Shown here: positions 13,430-24,051 of the stretch, in pieces
Numbering within the stretch: the stretch's first letter is position 1
How the letters are laid out: each line of letters starts with the position of its first letter
From: Henckelia pumila
Lineage: Eukaryota > Streptophyta > Magnoliopsida > Lamiales > Gesneriaceae
DNA: 64,000 bases
NCBI RefSeq assembly: GCF_033568475.1
Contig: NW_027331831.1
Span: forward strand, 10,602,001 to 10,666,000
Reading direction: 5' to 3'
Program-made: the position numbers and the translations under genes
Notes under the pieces: model-generated
What the model saw: the letters and a program-made list of their open reading frames with translations, nothing else
The model's database searches: none
Told to the model about the DNA's origin: nothing

Positions 13430-15570
13430 TCGGATTTGAAAATCAAACGGTTTGTAAGGTAAGTTCTGAAATAGAAATTTTTTAAAATATTCCAGCAACA
13501 GTTGTACGGTTTTACTTGTTTTAAATTTTTGATTCACCAAAAACAACCTTAATTTTTGTAGAATGGAATCTGGAATTGAGTGTTCTTCCAACCTTGCATT
13601 TTTGGGTTGCTGCAAATGTAATGACAAAATTTTAGTGATTTCAATAATGAGTTGATGCAGTTTGGATGATATATTTATGAGTTTGTGGAGCAAACATGAA
13701 CAAAATTAGTCCTCATTCTATGTCACTGCAATACATGTCTCCCCAATACAAGTTGTATGTTACATGAAACAATAATGACGAGGTCCGTAAATACATCTTC
13801 ACATGTGTATGAGACTGACTATCATCGAATTGCGGGCCGAAAAAAATACCAGATTATAGAGAGTCTTAAATATGGAGAAGTAAAATGTGTTTGCTCCTTA
13901 ATTTTGTTTGTTATTAACTTTATTGTTGCCTCTGATAATTTATTTGTTATCTTTAGTGATAGACAATAGATGTAGAGTCTGAAACCGTGTTCTTGTGTTT
14001 GTATTTATTTATAGTTTCCTGGTGATTTTGATTTTTTGTGTGATGATAATCTGATAATGTATAATCATTGTCGATTTGTCATGACATTAATACTTAATTT
14101 TGGGTGATTATCTTTTTGTGAACTATGCCATTGCTTCTTAAATTATTTGAACATTGTTGAAGATGTGTATTATATTTACGTACAATAATTTAGTCATTGT
14201 ATTATGAATTTTGAAATTATGGTTGTGAAATTCGTATGGGACGACGAAGATGATAGAAAATCCAAAAGTGATAACGAACTTGATGTAGTAACTAATAAAT
14301 TCAAGCATTTATTTATTTGTTTTAATGCATGTGCAGTTGATTTTGCTACTGGTTGTAAACCGGTGATTTTCTTGATGGAACTAATATTATAAACAAGTAT
14401 AAAGGTAGTATCCTACTTGTTGTGGCAAAAGATGTCGATGACGATCTTTTTATATTAGCAAATTCTATAGTGGATTTCGAGAATGATTGTATTTGAGAAT
14501 GATTTTATTTTTATTTAAGAGGTGTCATTCTTTCTCAACATATCATGATATTAAAAAATTTCACATTTTTCTCCGATAGGCACTCTGGTATTATCACGGC
14601 TGTTAAGATATTATTTCTGTGTAGTCACCATGCTTATTGTTTGAGGCACTAATTAATGGATAATTTTGTTAAGCAATTTAGTAAGTAGTTCTTTTTATTT
14701 TTTGAAATCTTCGAATAGTATTATATCTTGATTTTCATATGAGTGTGTTAATTTTATTTTCATTAATATAGGTGTTGCGAAATTATCCGCACAAAAAAAA
14801 AATAATGGTCTTAAGTATTCAAGAAAGCTGCATATGCAAAGAGTTTACACAACACAACAAATCAAAAATATTTAATTGTCATTTTTTATTTTATTTTATA
14901 TTTATGGAATGTTGATAATTAAATATGTTTTTTACACTTCCGCAGGAAAAAGGAGGACAAATGAAGGGTAGTTAGTCGTGGACTTATCTACTAGGAAGCA
15001 TATACGTTCCACTGGTAGTTTTGTGGTTTATTGTTGATTTTATGGTTTCATTTGTGAGACATATTGTGAAGTATTGTCTATTTTTAAGCTCGAACTTGTT
15101 GGACTTTTAGTTGGTGTATTATGTTTTATTACTCAATCTGTATTGTAGAGGGTAGACAACTTATTGTTATGTTTGTTATAGGTGATGTTTAATATTGATG
15201 GCGTTGTTATTTGATGTGTTGGAAACATTGACATTTATGATTTTATTTTTTTGTGAACCTGGTTAGTTGCATAAATGACAACTTCATGTTGGATTTTTGA
15301 CAGAAAATAAGTACATATACTAAGAAATCAGGTATATTCAACATCTTTTTCTAGTACAAAATACCTAAAATCAAGTATAACAATTTTTCGATGTGGGATG
15401 TTAGTGTTTAGTCGTATCATGCTCAAATTAACCCATTCCATTAAAATAATAAATATTTATTAGCGAGAATAGGAATCGTTCACACGAGGAGGATTGAAAT
15501 TTATTATGCTCTGAATTTAAAAAAAAATACTAAAAATAAATAAGAGGGTGTTTCGCTTGTTCAAATTTAC
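13430..15570. other. MULE interior, no intact gene
   Basis: Only short open frames occur and none shows a recognisable domain. The last part (about 15440-15500) contains a GCGAGAATAGGAATCGTT block with an ACGAGGAGG word that I associate with plant LTR elements near the primer-binding region, so a retroelement remnant may begin here. Function cannot be assigned. Confidence 0.4.
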
Positions 15571-18500
15571 TATTGGTAAGTTCTTATTAGCCAAAAAATT
15601 TGAGTGACTACCCAAAGTGCACAAGCATCTCCCATATTCACCTCATTAACTTAGTAAATAAATCCGATGTCATACTTGTGATTTCACGTAAATGATACTC
15701 TATTGAGTAGATATAAAATGGTTTTACTATCTCACTTTGCACATGCACCATATATGTGGTAAGGGGTTGGTTTTCTCCAAGTAAAACATTCCATATGAAA
15801 TGTGCTTGGTTTACCCCGATCTGTACTGTATTCACTTTCATATGTACTTGATATACATAAATTTATATCACGTATAATCATCAAGTGTACTTGTGACATG
15901 AAATTATTGAAATGTGCTTGGTTTCCCATGATCTGTACTTTATTCACCCTTATATGTACTTAACCATAGACTTGGTTGTACCTTATTTACATAAATATGT
16001 ACCATAGTTAGCTCTTTAATTATTTATTGGTAAGTTCTTATTAGCCAAAAAATTTTATTAACTACCCAAAGTGCACACATATGTCCTATATTCACCTCAT
16101 TAACTTAATAAATAAATTCAAGTTCATACTTGTAATTTCACGTAAATGATACTCTATTGAGTAGATATCAAATGGTTTTACTATCTCATTTTGCACATGC
16201 ACCATATATGTGGTAAGGAGTTGGTTTTCTCCAAGTAAACATTCCATATGTAGTAATTAGCGAGAAATCGATCACATGTGCTATAATCTTGATCTACGTT
16301 CTTCTAAGAACATGACGTTTTGAAATGTGTTAGGTTTACCCCGATCTGTACAATATTCACCCTCATATGTACTTGATATATAAAAATTTGTACCACGTAT
16401 ATCATCAAGTATACTTGTGACATGAAATTATTAAAATGTGCTTGGTTTACCACGATCTGTACTTTATTCACGCTTATATGTACTTAACCTTAGGTTATTG
16501 GTTGTACCTTATTTACTTAAATATGTACCGTAGTTAGCTCTTTAATTATTTATTGGTAAGTTCTTATTAGCCAAACAATTTGAGTGACTACCCAAAGTGC
16601 ACATGCATGTCGTATATTCACCTCAATAACTTAGTAAATAAATCCAATGTCATACTTGTGATTTCACGTAAATGATACTATATTGAGTAGATATAAAATG
16701 ATTTTACTATCTCACTTTGCACATGAACCATATATGTGGTAAGGAGTTGGTTTTCTCCAAGTAAAACATTCCATATGAAATGTGCTTGGTTTACCCCGAT
16801 CAGTATTGTATTCACTCTCATATGTACTTGATATACATAAATTTATACCACGTATAATCATCAAGTGTACTTGTGACATGAAATTATTGAAATGTGCTTG
16901 GTTTCCCATGATATGTACTTTATTCACGCTTATATGTACTTAACCATAGGCTTGGTTGTACCTTATTTACATAAATATGTACCGTAGTTAGCTCTTTAAT
17001 TATTTATTGGTAAGTTCTTATTAGCAAAAAAATTTGATTAACTACCCCAAGTGCACACGTATGTCCTATATTCACCTCATTAACTTAATAAATAAATCTT
17101 CATACTTGTGATTTCACGTAAATGATACTCTATTGAGTAGATATCAAATGGTTTTACTATCTCATTTTGCAAAATGCACCATATATGTGGTAAGGAGTTG
17201 GTTTTCTCCAAGTAAACATTCCATATGAAGTAATTAGCGAGAAATCGATCACATGTGCTATAATCTTGATCTACGTTCTTCTAAGAACACGGCGTTTTGA
17301 AATGTGCTTGGTTTACCCCGATCTGTACTGTATTCACTCTCATATGTACTTGATATACATAAATTTATACCACGTATAATCATCAAGTGTACTTGTGACA
17401 TGAAATTATTGAAATGTGCTTGGTTTCCCATGATATGTACTTTAATCACGCTTATATGTACTTAACCATTGTTTTGGTTGTACCTTATTTACTTAAATAT
17501 GTACCGTAGTTAGCTCTTTAATTATTTATTGGTAAGTTCTTATTAGCCAAAAAATTTGAGTGACTACCCAAAGTGCACATGCATGTCCTATATTCACCTC
17601 ATTAACTTAGTAAATAAATCCGATGTCATACTTGTGATTTCACGTAAATGATACTCTATTGAGTAGATCATATAAAATAGTTTTACTATCTTACTTTGCA
17701 CATGCACCATATATGTGGTAAGGAGTTGGTTTTCTCCAAGTAAAATATTCCATATGAAATGTGCTTGGTTTACCCCGATCTGTACTGTATTCACTCTCAT
17801 ATGTACTTGATATACATAAATTTATACCACATATAATCATCAAGTGTACTTGTGACATGAAATTATTGAAATGTGCTTGGTTTCCCATGATATGTACTTT
17901 ATTCACGCCTATATGTACTTAACCATAGGCTTGGTTGTACCTTATTTACTTAAATATGTACCGTAGTTAGCTCTTTAATTATTTATTGGTAAGTTCTTAT
18001 TAGCCAAAAAATTTGATTAACTATCTAAAGTGCACACGTATGTCCTATATTCACCTCATTAACTTAATAAATAAATCCAAGTTCATACTTGTGATTTCAC
18101 GTAAATGATACTCTATTGAGTAGATATCAAATGGTTTTACTATCTCATTTTGCAAAAGCATCATATATTTGGTAAGGAGTTGGTTTTCTCCAAGTAAACA
18201 TTCCATATGAAGTAATTAGCGAGAAATCGATCACATGTGCTATAATCTTGATCTACGTTTTCTAAGAACACGGCGTTTTTAAATGTGCTTGATTTACCTC
18301 GATCTGTACTGTATTCACCCTCATATGTACTTGATATACAGAAATTTGTACCACGTATAATCTTCAAGTGTACTTGTGACATGAAATTATTAAAATGTGT
18401 TTGGTTTACCACGATCTGTACTTTATTCACGCTTATATGTACTTAACCATGTGCTTGGTTGTATCTTATTTAATTAAATATGTACCGTAGTTAGCTCTTT

Positions 18501-19312
18501 AATTATTTATTGGTAAGTTTTTATTAGCCAAAAAATTTTATTAACTATCCAAAGTGCACACGTATGTCCTATATTCACCTCATTAACTTAATAAATAAAT
18601 CGGAGTTCATACTTGTGATTTCACGTAAATGATACTCTATTGAGTAGATATCAAATGTTTTTACTATCTCATTTTGCACATGCACCATATATGTGGTAAG
18701 GAGTTGGTTTTCTCCAAGTAAATATTTCATATGAAGTAATTAGCGAGAAATCGATCACATGTGCTATAATCTTGATCTATGTTCTTCTAAGAACACGACG
18801 ACATTTACGCTCATATGTACTTGATATACAGAAATTTGTACCACGTATAATCATCAAGTGTACTTGTGACATGAAATTATTAAAATGTGCTTGGTTTTCC
18901 ACGATCTGTACTTTATTCACGCTTATATGTACTTATCCATTGTTTTGGTTGTACCTTATTTAATTAAATATGTACCGTATTTAGCTCTTTAATTATTTAT
19001 TGGTAAGTTCTTATTAGCCAAAAATTTTGAGTGACTACCCAAAGTGCACATGCGTGTCCTATATTTACCTCATTAACTTAGTAAATAAATCCGAGGTCAT
19101 ACTTGTGATTTTACGTAAATGATACTCTATTGAGTAGATATCAAATGGTTTTACTATATCAATTTGCACATGCACCATATATGTGGTAAGGAGTTGGTTT
19201 TCTTCAATTAAAACATTCCATATGTGGTTTACCACGATCTGTACTTTATTCATGCTTATAAGTACTTAACCTTAGGCTTGGTTGTACCTTATTTACTTAA
19301 ATATGTACCTTA
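15571..19312. repeat. Tandem array with alternating ~454/~524-bp monomers
   Basis: Units start with TATTGGTAAGTTCTTATTAGC at 15571, 16025, 16551, 17005, 17527, 17984, 18508 and 18998. Spacings are 454, 526, 454, 522, 457, 524 and 490, then a final unit of about 312 bases. The 520-bp type carries an extra block beginning GTAATTAGCGAGAAATCGAT that the 454-bp type lacks. The real period is therefore a dimer of about 978 bp, present three times, followed by diverged units. Repeated minus-strand open frames of 60-90 codons are shadows of the array. Confidence 0.92.
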
Positions 19313-20130
19313 ATTTATATATGATTTTACTTGGCTTTTGTGATGTATCGAGTGGATTTTATACATATTTGTTGTTGTTTTTGTGAGATGCAAGGATTGA
19401 AAGAAAAGTAGCAAGAAGAAGCGGATGAACGAATTACGGAACCGCAAACTTCAGAAAATTACTGGGAATTTTTGGAACATCTAAATCCGATCTGCATCGT
19501 TCAAAATAACATTTAAGATGTTTTAAAGCTTCTGTAAAAATTTCGGCTCAATCCGACGGTTATATTGTGAAATATGAATTTTTGAAAATTATCGCGCGCT
19601 GCAGAAATACACATACGCGAGAATGACGAGCAGCGGCTTGTTGGATGAAAATGTGGCGCATCTGCACCAAAATTTCCGCATCTGCGCCCTTTATGGATGA
19701 GAAAGAGAGCAGAAGCGTGAAAATGTGGCACATATGCGGTGAAATATGATGCATATGCGGGATTTGGCAGAGAATTGGAGAAAACAACGGCGCATATGCG
19801 GTGAGAAGTCACGCATCTGTGTGAAAGGCCAGAAAATTAAGAAAAGAATCGTTGCATCAGCGGTGATTATTGGCGCATCTGCGCTGCTGCATAAAATTGG
19901 AAAAACAACACAGTTTTGGAAATTTTGGAGTCTAGATTTTAGGGCTCGATCGTGAGATTCATGAACACATATAAATGAAGATTTTATGCACAAGATGAAA
20001 TGAAGCAGCCGCACAACACAACACAAAAATTTAGAAGAGCTTGAGCATGAGAAATTTGAAGAAGAAATCTGGGCAACGCGAAGAACATCAACTGGAACAA
20101 ATTTGGGCAACGCGAAGAAATTTAAGCACT
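19313..20130 (+). repeat. LTR-like fragment with dispersed CGCATCTGCG motifs
   Basis: The start (ATATGATTTTACTTGGCTTTTGTGA) closely resembles the start of the LTR family at 30230 and 40282. Between about 19610 and 19890 a CGCATCTGCG-like word recurs about eight times with variants such as GCATATGCGG. A TATA-like ATATAAAT lies near 19968. I read it as part of a gypsy-type LTR nested in the MULE; the second LTR is not present. Confidence 0.5.
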
Positions 20131-20789
20131 GAATCATAATTTCTAAACATCATCCAACTAATTCAATTGTGTGAAAGAAAAAGTTTAAAATATAACAAAT
20201 GTAAACAAATATATTAACATAAACAAAACTCTAGAATTGGGGAATAAAGATTAGCTAGCATACAAGATAACAAATTAAATCATGAACAATATTACGCAAC
20301 ATCAACCAATCAGAATACAAAATAATCCTCAAATGTGGTTCGATCAAATTCAAAAGACTATTATGTTGTAAACCTCTGGAAGATTTCTTATCCGACAGAC
20401 CTAATTTTATCGTCTTCTTCTGCTTTCTAACGCTCAGGATTTTCTTTGCCTTCACATCTTCAGTCGATTGCTTCTTAACTCTCGAAATTTTATCATCAAA
20501 TTTTCTTGTACATCTCGGATTATTGGAAAAAAAAAATTATGGGAAAAGAATGAGAGTGGAAGACACAATATTGCCGTTATAAATGAGGAAGATGGTCAAT
20601 TTATTCTTAATACATAAAGGTTATTTTAGGGTTTAAAATAAAAAATAAGGATAGTTTGGTAATTTATAATCTAAAAGGGAGTTGGAAAATATAAATGACA
20701 TAGATCAGGGACTGCAGAATTAGATTGGCTGTCATGGGTACTGACCACAAACCGAAGTTTAGGTTTGGGGATTTAATCCCAATTTACCG
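20131..20789. other. Right end of the MULE, no gene supported
   Basis: A minus-strand lysine-rich frame at 20255-20530 has no recognised domain and lacks a convincing start. The last ~63 bases (20727-20789) are the right terminal inverted repeat. Confidence 0.4.
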
Positions 20790-21178
20790 TATTTTTGGCT
20801 ATTATAATTAATGTTTTGAACTTATAGGAAAAATTTTCAATTGAGTCTCTATGTTTAAACGAGATTATCAATGATATATTCATATATTTCACAGAAGTTG
20901 AGTTCATATAGTTTTGTGATCTTAACGATCAACATGTACCAGGACTCCAGGAAATGTCATTTATTTGAGAGATGTTACGAAAATGGTGATTGCGGCATTG
21001 AGAAGAAAGAAGTAATTCTACAAAATAAGGAGATAACATTTTATATCTCATTAAATATATAAAATGTCATGATAGAACAAAATACTTTACAAAAAAAATT
21101 TATTACACAAATTTCGTAATTTTAAGTATTATGCTACACACGCGTTACACACGCAACGCGTGTGCCTCCGTTGCTAGT

Positions 21179-21675
21179 AATAATAATATATTAGGTCTCT
21201 TGTGAAAAGAGTTAATGATATCCATATTTACAATAAAAAGTAATAATTTTGATGTAAAAAATAATATTTTTTTATAAATAATATGAGTGTCATGAAATTA
21301 ACTCGTAAAACCCATCTTTTTTTTTTTTTATCAAATTGGAAAAACCCTTCCCGTGCCATTTAAACGGTAACCGTTGGTTAACGATTAACTCCCAGCCTCT
21401 GTTTCCTATTGGTTCTCCATTGTTCCCTCCTTGTTTTCCTCAAAAGACAAGTTGCAGTAAATATTTATCCACCATTATATTCTTGCTTTTGTAGATTGTA
21501 CATAAATATTAACCAATTTCTTTCCCAACGTTTGGGTCTTTTTTTTCCCTCTTTAGAAGAGACAAAAACCGAATCACTGGCACAAAATTCCCAGTGATTC
21601 GAGTTTTCTTGAAAATATAACATAAATAAATTTTCAAGAAAATTATAAAAATAAGACACATCTCTCATATATATA
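21179..21675 (+). promoter_or_regulatory. Upstream region of the pectate lyase gene, with a hairpin
   Basis: This is the spacer between the Helitron end and the gene start. It contains a perfect 13-bp inverted repeat, TTTTCTTGAAAAT at 21604-21616 and its complement at 21630-21642, with a 13-base spacer, ending 33 bases before the ATG. Each arm holds a TTCnnGAA word as in heat-shock elements. Whether it acts in DNA or as an mRNA leader hairpin is unknown. No clear TATA box can be singled out in this AT-rich stretch. Confidence 0.4.
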
Positions 21676-23417
21676 ATGGCGCTAAGTCATTGTAAATTAC
21701 CATTAATAATTCTCTTCTGCCTTGTTTTTCTTGTGGATAATGTACCAAAATCTGTAGCTAATATTGCAAATTACGATGAGTATTTGCAAAAGAGATCGGA
21801 GGAATCTTTCCAGGATTCATTGAGCGCATTTAACCCGAATCCCGAGGAACTTACGGATCAGTTCAACGAACAAGTTGGAGAGTAGGTCTATGATTTCGGT
21901 CCAACTTTATTTTTTAAAAATAATCATGGTTTATTTTTATTATTTAAAACATGCATGTAGTGTTAATTTTTTAAAAAATATATATATATTATATTTCATC
22001 GATGTTATTTTGCTTCCTGTCTACAAAATTTCAACTATTTGGCAATGTTTGTTTTCATATTGTTTTTTTTGCATGTATAGGGTATTGGTAAGCTCGAATT
22101 TGACGAGGAGGAGCCTCAAAGAAAGCGACTGCTCGGCAACGAACCCCATCGACAGGTGCTGGCGATGCGACCCCAACTGGGCCAAGGACCGGAAGAAGCT
22201 AGCTGATTGTGCTAGAGGCTTCGGCCACCATGCCACGGGTGGCAAGGACGGTCGGTACTACGTTGTGACGGACCCCTCGGATGATGACATGTTTAATCCG
22301 AAACCAGGGACCCTCCGGCACGCGGTCATCCAGCCGGAGCCGCTGTGGATCGTTTTTGATCATCACATGATCATCACGCTAAGGGAAGAGCTCATTTTCG
22401 AAAGCGACAAAACCATTGATGGAAGAGGTGCGGTTGTTCACATTGCCTATGGGGCTGGTTTGACCCTGCAATTTGTGAAGAATGTTATCATACACAATAT
22501 TTGGATTCATGATATTCTGCCGTCAAATGGTGGCATGATTCGGGATTCACTGGACCACATCGGACTCCGTACGAGGAGTGACGGTGATGGGATTTCGGTG
22601 TTTGGTTCAAGCAACCTATGGATTGATCATGTGTCCTTGTCTAAGTGTAGTGATGGGCTCATTGATGCGATTGAGGGTTCCACTGCTATCACCATATCCA
22701 ACTGCAAATTCAACAACCACAATGATGTAAGTTGGAAAATAACCTTGAATTGAATTTTCCCCCCTGATTTGCCTGTTGTTTCTTGAAAAACCTTAAAGGA
22801 TATGATTCTTGAATCCCTGAATGTTCATACTTTAACACATTGTGCTGCAGGTGATGCTCTTGGGTGCCCATGATATTACTACCAAAGATTCAATCATGCA
22901 AGTCACAGTAGCATTCAATCGATTCGGAAGGGGTCTGGTGCAAAGGATGCCAAGGTGCCGATGGGGTTTCTTCCACGTCGTGAACAACGACTACTCCCAC
23001 TGGGAAATGTATGCCATTGGTGGCAGCGCCCACCCCACCATTCTCAGCCAAGGGAACCGGTTCAGAGCCTCAAATGGCCCCTTCACCAAAGAGGTAAAAA
23101 TAATAGATCTAAACACACGTTTTTAGAAACGCATATCAGACATCTGAACAAGAGTTTCTAAATCATAACATGCTCATCCCATTTAGGTGACGAAGAGGGA
23201 TTATGCTACCAAGGACGAATGGATGAAATGGCAATGGCGATCAGAAGGCGACAAGTTCATGAATGGAGCCTACTTTGTTCAGTCTGGGCCTAAGTTCAAG
23301 CACTCAAAAAGTCCTTTGAAAAAGAGAAATATGGTCAAGTTCAAGCCTGGTACCTATGCAGGAAGGCTCACACGTTTTGCTGGTGCACGCAAGTGCATTG
23401 AAGGCAAACCCTGCTAA
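21676..23417 (+). CDS. Pectate lyase, secreted (polysaccharide lyase family 1)
   Basis: The product cleaves de-esterified pectin by beta-elimination in the cell wall. Exons are 21676-21881, 22081-22726, 22851-23093 and 23187-23417, all with GT-AG introns and matching phases, giving 441 residues. Residues 1-28 are a signal peptide (hydrophobic [13 protein letters not shown] core). A plant N-terminal extension precedes the cysteine-rich CWRCDPNW start of the Pec_lyase core at about residue 94. [17 protein letters not shown] at 249-265 carries calcium-site aspartates, and QRMPRCR at 315-321 supplies the catalytic arginine region, followed by [14 protein letters not shown]. The C terminus ends with [15 protein letters not shown] as in the plant LAT59-like clade. 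No break is seen, so I judge it intact. Tissue expression cannot be read from sequence; LAT59-like relatives are often pollen-expressed. Confidence 0.93.
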
Positions 23418-24051
23418 TTTACTCGTACATAAATATTGTTTCATTCCCATTAGGATCTTGATGAATAAATAACACATTACAAGATTAAGATGGGGAAAAA
23501 AGAGAATGTTATATGTACAGACCCGGCTGCTGTTCTAATCTGTTTCCGGTTTATCTTAATGTGCTCTTTTTAATTGCAAGGGCATCCCATCTGGTGTTCT
23601 TCTCACCTTAAGCTTGGGTAGGATTAAATTAAGTTTTGCACTCCTTTTATCTGTAGGATTGGAAGGGCCCATTTGAATTGGCACCGTTATACATTTTTGT
23701 CGATAGTTGACATAATGTTATAAAGAGACTGCAGTTAAGTTATTCTAAGCTCATTTACCAGAAGTTCTTTCCATGATGTAAATTCCACTCCAAAGATCAC
23801 ATAAACACAATCACAAAAATTAAATCCATAGATGACACGAACCAGTGTACATTCATGTTCTTTGATCAAAATCTTGGTCAAATTCAGAGACCTCGTGAAC
23901 TCGGGATGAAAGGTGAAAATGTCAAGAATAACCTCGTATAAAGCTTCAGAATTTTGGGTGAGGCCTGCAATGTCAGTCCTGTAGTGTTTTTCATTTTCTG
24001 GATGAACAATTCCTTATGTTGTGCCCTTCTTCTCTCCAAAGAGACAGCATG
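23418..24051. other. Convergent 3' regions between two genes
   Basis: The stretch holds the 3' UTR of the pectate lyase (AATAAATAA polyadenylation-like signal near 23465) and that of the minus-strand zinc-protein gene. No additional gene is seen. Confidence 0.6.

Larger units (their letters stand above)
12700..20789. mobile_element. 8.1-kb non-autonomous Mutator-like element (MULE)
   Basis: The 9-bp direct repeat TATTTTTGG flanks the insert (12691-12699 and 20790-20798), while copy A at about 8672 has it once, which proves insertion. The ends form imperfect terminal inverted repeats of about 60 bp: GGTGAATTGG then TTAAATCCC at the left, matched by GGTAAATTGG then TTAAATCCC read inward from the right. 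A 9-bp target duplication with long TIRs is the hallmark of the Mutator superfamily. I find no transposase, SWIM or FAR1 motif, so it is non-autonomous. Its interior holds a duplicated leader-like segment, a tandem array and an LTR-like fragment. Confidence 0.85.
10842..21178 (+). mobile_element. Helitron copy B, expanded by nested insertions
   Basis: The 5' terminus at 10842 is TTTTTACTATCTTATTAAG, one C-to-T change from copy A, again after A. The 3' terminus is the ACGCGTGTG hairpin arm plus CTAGT ending at 21178. Sequence between the ends is collinear with the last unit of copy A except for two clean insertions: a Stowaway MITE at 11447-11706 and a Mutator-like element at 12700-20789. Without them the Helitron is about 2.0 kb, the size of copy A's final unit. 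It has a single 5' end, unlike copy A. Confidence 0.85.

Noticed and set aside
13076-13693. A 205-codon minus-strand open frame in the MULE
   Set aside because: It runs antisense across the direct duplication, shows internal repetition for that reason, and has no recognisable domain.
15571-19312. A CRISPR-like repeat array
   Set aside because: The units are ~454-526 bases of contiguous tandem sequence without unique spacers, in a plant genome; it is satellite-like.
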